Positions 26,419-38,408 of a DNA stretch of 64,000 nucleotides are shown piece after piece. Source of the stretch: Anseranas semipalmata (Eukaryota; Chordata; Aves; Anseriformes; Anseranatidae); NCBI GenBank assembly GCA_013399115.1, contig VXAA01001497.1, positions 540,772 to 604,771 on the forward strand. The letters are read 5' to 3'. Numbering within the stretch: the first letter of the stretch is position 1; every line of letters starts with the position of its first letter. Position numbers and translations under genes: made by a program. Under the pieces are notes generated by a model, which was given only the letters and a program-made list of their open reading frames with translations, made no database searches and was not told the DNA's origin.

Positions 26419-26475
26419 GTTTGTAAGTCAGAAACTGCAGCGAGTTCAACAGCTTCACAGTGATATAAAAATCAG
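26419..26475 (+). CDS. Candidate 57-nt coding exon, gene unknown
   Basis: A strong 3' splice site (TTTTCTTTTTCTCTTCAG, ending at 26418) is followed by 57 nt. A good 5' splice site comes next (ATCAG, then GTGAGA from 26476). The exon is a multiple of three and keeps phase: one base completes an incoming codon, 18 codons follow, and two bases are left over. The open frame reads FVSQKLQRVQQLHSDIKI. It is hydrophilic, with hydrophobic spacing compatible with a short helix or coiled coil. I do not recognise the protein. With no other convincing exon near it, the flanking introns would exceed about 26 and 37 kb. Chance pseudo-exons of this quality do occur in 64 kb, so the call is tentative. Conservation with synonymous substitution bias in other birds, or a spliced read, would confirm it. 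Confidence 0.35.
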
Positions 26476-28189
26476 GTGAGATTCAGGCAACATATCTGGT
26501 TTAGCCAATCCTATTTCAATTAGGAATAATTATTCTATCTATGCTTATAATGATTCCAACATTAATGCATTCCACCTCAAAACATGTTTCCTTTTCAGTC
26601 AAATTGTACATTGATAAGCACCTGAAACTCCTATTCAGCCTCTGTTGGGAGAAGAAGCACAAGAACAAGCTCTTTGATTGTATCTGTACATCAGTGAGAG
26701 AGACACCAAAGCACTGAAGTTCAGCATTGGAAAATATACTGAAGCCTCATGTTAAATTCTGCAACACCTGAAACCATGAGCTATAGTTTCATGCAATCTG
26801 GAAGCATCTAATCTACTAAGTTTTCAATATAAGCCCATTTCACAAAGCCTCCTTAAAATGACAGCTGGATATTCTGGATCAAAACCACATCATTTATTAT
26901 AATTTGGATTTCTGGACTGTGAAAAAACAGAACCTAAGAGTAGACTTTCTTCAACCATTATTTTCTTCTGCCAGCAGAAAGCAGAGTAGCCTTTATCTTG
27001 GGCAATTTAGACCCTTCTTCCTTGTCCAGTGCCACAGCTGCAGTAGCTGATAGGGTCAGCTTTCTGGAAGGTCCAGGGCAGCTTTGATTTATCCTGCCAT
27101 GGATAAACCTAGCATAGACCAGGAAAGCGTAGTCTCTTCCCATCTACAAGAGATTCTACGTGAAATCAGCCTCTCCTTGCTAACCCAGCACTAAAGAGAT
27201 GTGCAGCTGTGGCTCAGAGGTGCTGGCTGCTGCAAAGACCCTTCAGAGCTCTCTGAACCCACCCTCCAGCCATCTCTAATCTCTGTGACAGGCACAGTCT
27301 GGCACTAAGAAAGATGAGGAGCCACTAAGCGCAAAATCACTTTGCACAAAACACCTCTCCGTAATCTGTTTTGAGCACTTGATCTGGTCCACAGACTATT
27401 TCTGCTCATCCTTCCTTATTTTTTCAGTGCCGTACCAGCCTGTGACATTAAGTGTATGCCTGCTTTTTACACACATGCAAAGTCTGTAATTCAATAGTGC
27501 ACTTGTACTGAATAATCAATATGAATTCAGTCACCTAAGCAGTGCGCCTGAATAATTATGCAGAAGACTGCAATTCCGTGCCATTCTGAAACAACACTGA
27601 CAGCATAATCCTCTCCACAGCAGCATATGGTGTAATCACAGATCCTGAAAATACCAAGTGCAGGCAATACCTAAGCAGATGTTTAAAAGTGTACTTTGCA
27701 TAACAAGCGTGCAAGTGATCCAAAAATAAGACTACACATTCCACAAGTCTAGAACTGTATATTACTGAAGGATTGATTAAATGTTTCATACAATCACTCA
27801 CTACAAGGAGTGTCTGGAGTCATTCATCTGTCTTTCCTAACAAGGGTAAATATTTCTTCACTGTTCATAAAAGCAGCACTGTATGAATAATTGATTTCCT
27901 AAACAATTGGTAAGATGTCCAATTTCACATAATTAAATTTCCCTTTGTCAAGACATAGCATGAACATACCATCAGTAAATGAAAGATATTCTGATTTCTA
28001 AAAGGGAGCGAGAAAAGACAGACTAACATCAAAACTTAACTGGCATTATAACTTCAAAAAATGCAGTGAACAATGATATTCTCCATCACTAGGCCAGATA
28101 CACATATGGTTTATAGACCCTCTCTTTCCTCATCCAGTTCTAATCATAAGTACATGTTATCGTCTGTTAGAGCCCACAAACAAATTATG
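26476..28189. other. Unique non-coding DNA
   Basis: No gene or transposon is identified. A strong isolated acceptor-like tract (CCTTCCTTATTTTTTCAG) ends near 27427. It opens only a 19-codon frame with no donor, so I do not call an exon. Confidence 0.7.
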
Positions 28190-28300
28190 TGAAATAGAGG
28201 CAAGCAAAAATTTTCCCAGCTAAATCCTATCCCAACTAGAGTCAGTGGTAAGACTCCCATGGACTTCAAAGGCAACAGGATTTGGCATGGGTTAAGCATC
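28190..28300. repeat. Degenerate ancient amniote repeat (putative)
   Basis: The segment contains AAATCCTATCCCAACT, then AAGACTCCCATGGACTTCAA, then CAGGATTTGGC. From memory this order matches an old sauropsid dispersed repeat built around a core near ACTCCCATTGACTTCAATGG and flanked by AATCCTG / CAGGATTTGG. I cannot give its library name. It is diverged and clearly inactive. Confidence 0.4.
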
Positions 28301-29261
28301 CCAAATGGCATTCAAACAACAGATGGACATCCGCTGTAGTTCAAAGGCACAAGCCACAGCTTGTGCCTTACTTAAGTTAAAATCTTATCCCAGCTTATAC
28401 AACCGTGGAAAGACCACCGTGTCTAAAAGCAGGACAGGCAACCGAGAGCGCCTTGTGCAAGCCACCATCCAACCACTCTGAAACTGTGGAGAAAGTCAGC
28501 TTACTACAATGAAGAAGAAAAAGGGCAAAAGGTTGGCTGCATGGGGGCAGAAACTGCCTATGCTCGACAGCGATCCATCCATCTGCAGCAGATGCCAGGG
28601 AGCAGGGATGCACCCCTCCACCCCATGTGCACGCTGTTAAGCACATGTTTCAGTTCACTGCGATCATGAACTTAAGGGTCAGCATTTCACCCACACTACA
28701 GACACATGCACATGCTCGCGTCAAGTTCTTGCCTGGCCTTGGTTTATCATTGAAAGTCTTGCTTTCGACTTGTGAACTTATATGACCTGTCCCACTCTAC
28801 AAAAATATACTTTGACACTCTACATATTGTTAACACAAATTTGATGAACAAGCAGGTTCACTTCCAACTAAAGGGAGGAATTCAGAAATAAAGAAAGCAA
28901 CCACTTCTTATTGCTCTCATTTAATCTCTGGCATCTCTCCAATTTATTCCATCTTGCTAGCCTTCCTACACACTCTGAAAACATTGTTCATAGATTTGTT
29001 TTCTTTATTTCCTCCAAATGGTACTTTTACACAATCATGTCTGTTCAAAACAGAAATCTTCAGATGTCACCTGTCCCGCAGGAAGCAACGTCATGGTGTT
29101 TCTAGAAACTCCACTGACTTCATCCTGAAGTCAGGAAATCACCTACCAAAGAGGTAGAGCCTTCAGAGTGGACTGAAAAACACTGAGTTGAGACAAAGAA
29201 TATAACACTAAAGTACCCAGGAAAGATCTGGAAAGTATATTTACATCAAATGTAGCCAACT
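28301..29261. other. Unique non-coding DNA
   Basis: I see no gene, repeat or RNA here. A GC-richer patch at 28400-28640 gives an 83-codon minus ORF of no recognisable family. Confidence 0.7.
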
Positions 29262-29406
29262 TACCCACAATCCAGGGCAGAGCATCCAGGTGCTGGATGA
29301 CACACGCTCCAGGCGCAGAGGCATCTGTGCTGGCTCCAGGCAGCTTGGATTCAGTGCCCGAATAGCCAGGCTGACATGGTAAGTGTCCAACTGGCTCAGG
29401 TAAGTA
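29262..29406. other. GC-richer island with splice-donor motifs on both strands
   Basis: This short block is notably richer in G+C and CpG than its flanks. On + it carries two strong donor-like sites, ATG-GTAAGTG at 29376-29382 and CAG-GTAAGTA at 29397-29403. On minus it ends in TGTGG-GTAAGTTGG at 29264. The minus strand is open for 87 codons between stops (29146-29406) without an ATG near its start. The tract includes SGTESKLPGASTDASAPGAC. No good pyrimidine tract marks a matching acceptor on either strand and I recognise no family. It may be an exon of an unknown transcript, an old repeat or chance. Confidence 0.25.
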
Positions 29407-32400
29407 TTAGCTCACTGACATCTCCCATCTCCACTACACTTTTCCTGTGCATCTTTATAATTTGATTTGAATATGGTTTGTATTATGTGTTTGTTTTTCA
29501 AAGCCACCCAGTGCCACTGTCCTTCCCTGACCTCTCTCCTGCTACCGCTGATAACCAAGTGTGCCTTGCGTAACTGAAGTGGCATTTGCAAAGTGGTGGG
29601 GGTAGGGTGGAGGCTGAAGAAAGCTCTCAGCATCTCCATGAAACAAAAATACTTCACCAAAATTGAGAAAAATGTTCAGTGAGCATAACATGAACTTCAA
29701 GCTATTCCTTGCTCTGATATTCACCCCAGACTTGCTGTGTACTCTTGAAAGTTTATTCTCATATTCCTGATGCATGAAAGCTGGTTAGAAGATACTCCAG
29801 ACTTCCACAGAGTAGCCCAAGCTGCGACTGAGTTGCCATTCAGCATCTCGCCAGGAAAAAAAACAAAACAAAAAGTTCCTTTTCTTCCGGGTGCCTCTGA
29901 CTGGGAGACTTGTAAAGCAAAGCCATTTCTATTACTTATTCTCTCTGAGCATGCAGTTTGGAACCAAAACGCTCTAAAAACAAGAGAGTTATTAAAGGCT
30001 CTTTGGCAAATGGACAGGCTCTATGCAAGCAGCCCTGACAGCAAAACATTTCACCAGCAGTTTGACAATTACACTTTTGAATTGAGGGCTAATGCAAGTT
30101 TTCATTCACAAATAGTTACTCTAGGCATTTTCCAAAATGTAAATTGAAGATGAGTATTAGAGTTTTATCATACAATAATTTTCACGTCTTTGTAGGTAAA
30201 GTACGTCTTAGACAAGCTGTTCAAAGAGGTCTCTTTTAGGATATAATGAAATCATTGTTACCCTAAAGTTCATGTCCTTGTGCTTAACATAACACAGACC
30301 CAAAATACCTTTTGCACCAGAAGCTGTCCCACAGCTCAGGTGGATCCACTCTGGCAAACACACAACAGATGTGTTACAGCAGCTTAAGATTTATAACACT
30401 GGCTGGTGGTTATAAGAAGCAGTGAGAGCTCTCACACTTCCCATAAAATACCCCAGCATTGTCCCTGCAATGAAAGTTGAATGTAAGGCTGTGTAGACAG
30501 TGTATTTCCTGGCTTGGCCATTGAACAAATCCAAACATGAACATGCAAAACCTCACAATGCTTTTGCTTATATTTGGATCAAATGAAGTTTTCTACCAAA
30601 TCCAACACCAAATATACAGGTTTGAGCACTTAGAAAGAAATGCAATAAATACAAAAGTAGAAAGCGTTGGTTGTTCCCTTTTATTCAATATCCTACCACA
30701 CAGAACACTTGTTCAGTGCAAGGGAAGCTAAACCCCATTACATTCCAGGAGAATGGCCCACTGCTGGCTTATTAGCTTTTCTAGAACTGAGTTCCTAATT
30801 TCTCAATTATATGTGCATTGGAGCAGATGTGTGAATCCAAGTCTTCAGCCTCTCAGGTAATACAAACACTTGCTGTATTGCTTGCTAACTATGTCAGTAT
30901 CACATGACAGAGCTGCAGAACAGGTGAGATCTCCAGCTCAGAATATCCCATCCTGGCAGTAGCAGAGGTCAGAAGACAGGCCTTTCAGGCAAAAGAGAGA
31001 TCTCAGCTAATGTCTTCTATACCTCAGGAGAAGAAAGTGTTCACATCATCCTGATACAGGTTGTAAAGAAAAGAACAATTCTACTTGCAGGGTTATCCTC
31101 AGAAATTTTCTGAACCAAAATTATTAGACCAGTTCAGTCTGAAGTAACACAAACAGATCATTCACCAAATATTCTACCTCCCAAATTTATTTTGCATCTA
31201 TCTACACAAATATAAGCAATTGCTCTTCTATCCTCCATTCCTCACAGTAGCTGGAGAATAGACAGCAGGGTGTTGTACTTCAACTTACCATGACAAAGTA
31301 AATCTTGAAGTTCAAAGGTGAAGATGGGAAATTACAGATCTACAAACTCCACAACATCATCATTGCATTTTGTAATGTTCATTCACAGAAAGCATGTAAA
31401 ACTGGAAGAAGATTTGCAAGAGCGGAGGCATTAGTAAGTAGCTATGAAAATGGATTTTACATTGAGAATGGAAGTTTGATACCAGAGTTTCTGCAGAGGG
31501 ACTAAAGAAGCAACTTAGAGGCAAAGCTGAGCAATTTCCATCCATTAGTGGTTAGGCCAAGTGATGGGGCACAGAATAGAGTAAAGGTTAGCCTTTAATG
31601 GCTTTACAAAGATACATTACTTTTCCTATGTTCACTTCCTATTCTGTCCTCGGCACATGATTATTTCAGTGCTAAAACTTCCACACTTCTACTTGGCCTC
31701 TTTTAGTCTGCAGCTGGAAAAAAAATCTCAGTCCCAGAGGACCAGTTATACTTGCAATCCAACAAAGCAAGCCATATTTTCATATTCAGTCCCTAGTCTA
31801 CCATTATTCAAGTATCAGAATATCATTCAATGAGAACCAATTTTTGCATAATTAAAACTGAATCCACTTGTGATATTTATGCCCTTTACTTCTTCAGACT
31901 TACTCTGGGGAACTGACGGGTAATTAGTATGACCAATGCCCAGAGCTTCCATCATCACAGAGGAAAGCTAGTTACAAATTTCATCTTCATACAATGGCTG
32001 CAAACTCCTCTGCATAGTACAGCTACAAGCATCAAGTAGAAGTGTTGATACAAGGCACAGAAGTGTAAATACAGTCCAAATTAACTGCTCCATATCACTC
32101 AGCCATGCTAGAATGTGCACCATGCTGCATGTGGGGGAAAAATAAGAAGTCACATCTGCACTGAATGATTCACCTCCTCTTCAGACTCTCATATTTGACT
32201 GCATACACTCAGTTTGTTCTCTGGGGTATGGTACTAGTAAGTCCTTCCACCCTGAACTCCAGCCCCCATGGGAATGAAAGGGCCATGGCCCAATAGCCAG
32301 ATGCCCGAATGGTGAAATGGCTTCATGTATTGGAGGTGAGGTTGTGGGCCTCAGGCCTTCCTAACCATCACAGAATATGAGGAAACCTAAACAAGTTTTG

Positions 32401-32994
32401 GAAAGATAAAACTGTTCTAGACTTCAATTTTGCATAATTCCTCCTGCCCCTTTATTGCATACACGAGAAATATTCGAACAGAGGAGGCTGTGCTGACAAA
32501 GGCCAACACAGATGTACAAACAGCTTATGAAATGTAAAACATGAGACAAAAAAAAAGGACTTAATGAGTGGCAAAAGGTCTTATACTGTCAGTGGTCAGA
32601 TTAAGCATAGCAGTGATCAGGAAAACTGTGTTCAGCCCACTGCTTAACAGCAGTCAGACAGGTGGGAAAAAATCCCAAAGGATCTGAAAAAAACCAAGGG
32701 CAATCAAAACTAATGATAACACTGTGCCTGACAATGAATAGAAGCAATTCTGTAGCACCATCCACCCTCTTGGGTTTTATTCATGAGCTGAAAATGAACA
32801 GTCTGGGTCTCTCAGCAATAATTACCTGCTTTGATGTACTGTGTACACCCTGCTTGGGATGGGAAGAGAGATAGAGCTGGACAGAAGAGGAGAGATCCAA
32901 TGGAAAATCCCAAATTTTCTTCCATTCCAATAACAACTTCAAGTTAAAATCCAAGTCTTTTAAAGTTGAAACTATGTATTTTTCATTCAGATTT
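29407..32994. other. Unique non-coding DNA
   Basis: I see no gene or transposon. A + frame of 125 codons (29770-30147) and several shorter frames have no domain or splice support. Confidence 0.75.
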
Positions 32995-33059
32995 CTTTTT
33001 TATTATTATTATTTTTATAATACAATATATTTTATATATATATTACTTTTTTTTTTTTT
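32995..33059. repeat. T/A low-complexity tract with TAT and TA repeats
   Basis: A T-rich start gives way to TAT units, TATATATA and then a T13 run. This is plain low-complexity DNA. Confidence 0.9.
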
Positions 33060-36000
33060 GGTATCAGCAACCACAATTATGACAGACTTTTTTTTTGAAG
33101 CATTATGCTATTGTTTTGGTGGCATACACAAAACTTCCTTCCATGAAATGAGGCTGCATAGAACGTATGGCAGTGGAGACGTATACCCACCTGCCATTAC
33201 AAAGGCATTTGAAATGCTGTTTCTATCGTAAAAGACCTGCACACATGCTCTTTTTCAGATTGTTTCCAGCATACCAGTGTAAGAACAGGATATTCCTTAT
33301 TTTGAACCATTCACTTGGCTTGGATCCACCTCAGAGTTTTTTGGTCAAAACATCCATATAACAATTACTTCGATGGAGGGTCACCCTGCCCCTGGAAATG
33401 CAACATGAAGCAGCATGCCTGCTGCTCTGGATGTGTGAAAGCCACGTTGCACTTCAGGAGCCTTTGTAACGTTTCTGACCTTGGCTGTTCCATGGAAAGG
33501 CACCACGTCAGACGCGGCATGAAAAGAGCTCTCGCAGCTGCATAGTTTAAACAGGTTGTCCCCTTATTTATCCCTGTGCAGCCTCACAACAGCAAAACAC
33601 ATGCTCCTGCGGCCACAAAGACCAACTATTGTAATGCTCCCAGTATTGAATTTCCCACAGGGTTTTCCTGCCTCTCACAGTTAGCACAGGATGCAGCAGC
33701 GTGGCAGCCAACAGGACAAAGCCACAGCGATCACGTTACAGCCACCCAGTGCTTTGCCCTGTACACAGGCAAAAGAAAGCCTTCAGAATAAAGGCACTGC
33801 ATAGGTTTGTTCACCACCAGTTGCAGAGTTATATTTCTTAATACTACCCCCACTACCCAGCTTTCAAACTAACATGAAGGAACATTAGGTAAGTTTTTCT
33901 CCTGGTAAACACCTTCCCTCTAAGAACCCCTATGTGTCTTAGCAGGTCACAGCTGCCCTACACACAACTCTTGTATGCTCAGCCAGCCTGCTGGTCTACA
34001 AACGTTTTTACTTTTCAAAGATGTTAGCTTCAACCACTGCTTCATGCCAGGAGACAGTTGTACCCCTTCCCTTCAGTCTCATTCCCAGTAAAACCCTTCC
34101 TGCATTGCTTAGTCTTCAGCTTCCTGCCTTCAGGAATTAGGTAGGCATAATCGTCATTACTCCTCCCGGTTTTACTGTGATAGTTAGTTCAAGTGGGTCC
34201 AACATTCATGCAATTAGCATCCAAGGCACACAGCAGTGAACGCATTACCAGCGCACAGAAATTAACAGGTAAGTATTATCAATGTGGCACCCTTTTGCTT
34301 CTCTGCAGGTGTCAAGTTGGAGTGTTTTATAGGAAAAAGCTGAATGCAGTTTTGAGGGCTTATCTACATGAAGTAAGCTTACATTGCTCCACAGGCCCCA
34401 GCTCATAGAACATCCCAGCTAAACCTTCTGTCCCTCCGTGCAGTGCCCATTAGTTCTGTTGACAATAGTAAGGAAGGTGGTGCAACAGGAGCAGAGTAGC
34501 ATTGAAGAAATTGGTAATAAAGACATTACATCTATCTACGCTGTCTATAGCTGGGGGATTTACCTGAAACTATGTTTCACCTCATCCCTTGGACAGATGT
34601 TCCCAATGAAGAAGTGGTACCAAGCTGTTCAAAGGGCTCACCAATGCCTCCTGTCCCTGTGAGAGGTTGAACCACAATTGGAGAGAAGTTTGCTGTATAT
34701 TCCCTCTTTAAGGAATGTAGTTTGCATACACCAAAACCACTTTGTGAATCAAACAAATAAGCAGTATAAGTGGGAACAACCAGGGGATTCAGTTCAAAAT
34801 TGCACTGCAGCTCCAAACAAAATATAAAAAAACAGACTCAGCCACTGCGACCATGTTGAAGCACCTTTGAGGGTCAGCTCACATTCTTCTAACAGTCTGA
34901 ATTTGGATTAGGAAACCTCAAGCCTTTCCCAATAACAGTTGAGGGGTGCTGCTACTGGATGCTGCCTTTCTGGACCACCGCTACCTTTCCTTCAGAGACA
35001 GATGCCTAAAAAAAAAAAAAATGATAACACCTTTCTTCAGCTTCATTTCAACAAAATATAGGTTTAAGTGCTGTTCAGGTATAAAACCCCAGGTTACTGG
35101 TGGTGATAACCGTGCTAGGCAGATGCCTCAAAATCTAGACCTGAAAAAGCAATTCAGAAGCAATAGCTCAGGACTTTCCCCATATCACTAACTGGTGCTT
35201 CTACACAGGGCCCTAAGGAGCTCCCATGCTGGAGTACATGAAAGCCTGGTGTGCTTGTAGGATATTAGGAGGGCTATGCATGATCACTAGCTGTGTCTGG
35301 TGCCAGCGGAGTGCCTGCCCTGACTGGCAGTCATCTTCTCTCTTCTATCCTGGTGCTGCCTCCCTGTTGAGCCCTGCTCCAGGAGATGCTGCCCCACATC
35401 CTCAGTTGCGCACACCTACACATGTGCACAAGTGTGAGCAACCCTAAACTTGTACTGCAAGTCTGTGAAAGAGCAAGTAAGAGTCAGACAAATCCTCACA
35501 GAACCAAACACTACTGAATTTCTGGTTTCATCAAAAGCAGTTTGTATGGCTGTTTCCAAAAATTGTGGTATATGCTTTAGTCCATAATGCTTTCAAGACT
35601 TTCCATCTAAATAACCAAAGCAAATATAATAAACTGTGCTAAAATTGATGTCTGTCATTGATGTAGCTTCATTTATTCTAGAAGTGTTATCCAATTAACA
35701 GATTTATAATCAGAATTTGAAAATGACATTTAAATTTCCCTTGAAGATGGTTAAACCAACTCTAGGAATGAATCACCACAGAGGATGAAATGCAAACAGC
35801 TAAAGAATTCAGATCCATGTATTTTGTTAATTTACGATCCATCTGCTAGATAATAATAGTGTGATCCAATAGTGTATAAAAATAAATCTTGATCAGGTAA
35901 TACAAACAAAACCATCGGTTTTCTAATAATTGACATGCTTTTTTTTTTGAATAATTTAAGTCACATCACTAGATTCGTGCAGTTTATAAATGGAAGGTTT

Positions 36001-37164
36001 ATCAAGACTGAATATTTTAAAAGACTTTTTGGTCATGGAAGGTGTCTCTAAAGGCCTTAAATAAAAAATAACTCGAGTCAGTACCTTTGTTAGCTGGACA
36101 CAATATATCTTCCTGATCCAAATTAAAAAAATTCATACCGTGATACATAAACAACTCAGACTTGTAAATCCCCCAGTGCATATAAACATTTTTGTATTCA
36201 TTGGAGGACACTGGCCTCATTAGTGGCAATGTTTCAACAAGCAGTTTTGAAAAACAAATTCAAAGATAATCTTGAAAAGAAAAAACCTGCCATTGTCATG
36301 CAATAGTTACCATCTTTATTAAACAAGAGCTTTTAAAAATGGGGTAACTTTGGTCACACATTTAACAATGGCTCCCTGTCTCTTGCCTCCTCTCCCCCCT
36401 CCCAAGCATCAAATGAGAAAAAGCTTTTGTTTAAGTTGTTCAATTACTGCCGGGTTGTTTACTAACCTCTTAAATTTTACAATACAACATGCTGCTGTGG
36501 TAAAGCTGTGAGACAGCACAGATGAAATAGCTACCTTGAAAAGCTTCTCCCCTCTTCCTCACAGTATAAGGAGCACAATTCAACAGAAGATTGCAATTCC
36601 ATACATTTCTCTCAAGATGAGGAACAGCTACAATGGGCTCAAAATGAATTGTAATGAGGCACAGTGCTCATGAAGGGTAGCTGCATTTAAGTACATCAAC
36701 CAGTCCATTAAGTTCCAGAAAATATTCAAGATTGAGACATACAAGAGCCAGAAACACAGAGGAAGTAAGGAGCCTTCATTGCCCAGTTCTGCAGCAGGGG
36801 TGGCGTGCACACATAAGAGTAACAACAGATAGGACAGGATGGTTAAAACAACTTGTTGCCAATTTTTCTTTTGGAGGAATGTGAAGAGTATGACATAATG
36901 AAGACAGGAATGCCATTTACAGTACATAAAGTCTGCCCGTTTCTCATAAATGCTTCCAAATACCATGGAAACTCCCTTAGGTCAAACGCCTCCCTGCCCA
37001 ACTAGATCAGCCCACTGTGCTGCATGCCAGAGAAGAGTGATCCAGCCTGGAAAAGATAAGTCACTACACTTAAAGACTTCATAGTTATTACTGTTACTAT
37101 TATTTTTTAAAAATCAAAGCAGAGTGTGAAATGTGCGTTGTATACAAAAGAAATGATTTAGAAG
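33060..37164. other. Unique non-coding DNA
   Basis: I see no gene or recognisable transposon. A strong donor-like AACAG-GTAAGTA lies near 34265-34275 but lacks a convincing acceptor. An A14 run lies at about 35008-35021. 35560-35960 is AT-rich unique sequence with the texture of a conserved non-coding element, which cannot be tested from one sequence. Confidence 0.75.
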
Positions 37165-37282
37165 ACTTGGGAGTGGACTTGGACTGAGTCTGGTCAGCCT
37201 CATCTCAGTCCTTGGGAAGGTGATGGAGTTGTAAACCACTCCCAAACTCACGAAGGACAAGATAAGTGGTCAGCATGGCTTT

Positions 37283-37515
37283 ATGAAGGGGAAATCATGC
37301 ACAAGCCACCTCATTGTCTTCTTCAATGAGGTTATCAGTTTGGTGGATGAGGTTAGAGCAATGGATATTGTTTACCTTACTTTAGCAAGGTTTTTGACAC
37401 TGTCTTTTCATAACATCCACATAGACAAGCGGACAAAGCACGGGGTTGATAAGGAGACAGTGAGGCAGATTAAAAACTGGTTAAGCTGCCGTGCCCAGAG
37501 GGTTGTGACATTCCA
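37283..37515 (+). pseudogene. CR1 ORF2 reverse-transcriptase remnant
   Basis: The open frame from 37283 corresponds to part of the CR1 reverse transcriptase. VDEVRAMDIVY lines up with the family's strand before the catalytic FDTVSHN region, here degraded to ARFLTLSFHNIHIDK. It continues to the QIKNWL and AQRVV block. The catalytic YADD region is not in this open piece, so no active enzyme is possible. After about 37508 the frame runs into the inserted repeat, and the ORF's last codons to 37561 are not CR1. Confidence 0.8.
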
Positions 37516-37859
37516 GGCTTCCTGGAAAACACAGAATGTAAGAACTTTCATACACCTTTGATAGATTTTATAGTTAAAAGGTGCTTTATTACAAGACTGC
37601 ATGCGAATGGACAGACAGGAACAGCAATTTTGCAGTCTTAGAAGATTGAATAGCTATGTGCTAACACTTGTTACATTTATGTCAGAAGATGCCCAGGAAA
37701 TATATTATAATAATGCCAGAAGGGAAGTGAAAAAAAGATGGCAATTGTTTTCTTGGTACTTCAGAATGGGAACAAAAAGAGAAATGTGAACTGTCTATTG
37801 GGACCCTGAGGTATGGTATATAGCATCCATTAGCAAATAACAACAACAGAACAGAGAGG
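37506..37859 (+). mobile_element. Unclassified 354-bp interspersed repeat, copy A, nested in CR1
   Basis: The CR1 sequence breaks at 37505 and resumes after 37860. The break is bracketed by GCCCAGAGGGTTG (37493-37505) and GCCCAAAGGGTTG (37860-37872), a 12/13 match expected of a target-site duplication. The insert starts TGACATTCCAGGCTT and ends in an A/C-rich CAAATAACAACAACAG stretch. It matches copy B at about 40535-40894 over its whole length, at roughly 90% by eye, with a core of about 95 identical bases. On + it looks like a retroposon with an A-rich tail. On minus it has TATATACC near one end and AATAAA about 230 bases further on, as a solo LTR might. A 62-codon + ORF (37601-37789) is shared with copy B but matches no family I know. 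I recognise neither a CR1 nor a named avian SINE. Confidence 0.75.
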
Positions 37860-38408
37860 GCCCAAAGGGTTGCACAAATTCCAGCTGGAGGTAAGTCACT
37901 AGTGATGTACCCTAGGGGTTTATACTGGGGTCAATACTGTTCAACTCTTTTATTAACCTGGATGATGAGACAGTGCACTCTTAGCAAGTTCTAAGAAGAT
38001 ATGAAACAAGAAGCAGTGGCTGATACACCACGTGGTTGTGCTGACATTCAGTGGGACCTCTCCAGGCTGGAGAAATGGGTACACAGGAACCTCAAGAAGC
38101 TCAACAAGCAGAGGTATAAAGTCCTATATCTGGGGAGGAATAACCCCACACACAAGTACGCAGTGGGGACAAAGTGACCAGAAAGTAGCTGTGCTTCACT
38201 AGGATTCCAAGGTCCCCCTCTACAAGAGCTGACCATGAGCCAGCAATGCACTCTCACAGCAAAAAAGGTCAACATCATCCTGGACTACATTGCCAGCAGG
38301 TCTTGGGCAACAACCTGCTCTCACTGAGCCTTCTTGAGCAGGGTGGTTTGACTAGATGACCTCCAGAGGTCCCTTCCAACCTCACCCACCCTGTGAGGTT
38401 CTGTGTGA

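Larger units (their letters stand above)
37165..38408 (+). mobile_element. CR1 LINE, 5'-truncated, internally deleted, interrupted by an insertion
   Basis: This is a decayed CR1, the main avian non-LTR retrotransposon, in + orientation. The 37165-37505 part reads through the reverse-transcriptase region (GTCAGCATGGCTTTATGAAG, then SFHNIHIDK, then the QIKNWL ... CRAQRVV block at about 37467-37508). The sequence resumes at 37873 (CACAAATTCCAGCTGGAGG) and runs to the TGGAGAAATGGG and CTGGGGAGGAATAACCCC blocks. Near 38305 it jumps from GCCAGCAGGTC to the 3' end, missing several hundred bases of the usual CR1 body. It ends with GACCTCCAGAGGTCCCTTCC and a decayed terminal repeat, with no poly(A), as is typical of CR1. 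Frameshifts and stops show that it is dead. The 37506-37859 gap is a separate inserted repeat. Confidence 0.93.

Noticed and set aside
27428..27489. Acceptor-like CCTTCCTTATTTTTTCAG as an exon start
   Set aside because: It gives a 19-codon frame only, with no donor and no poly(A) signal close by.
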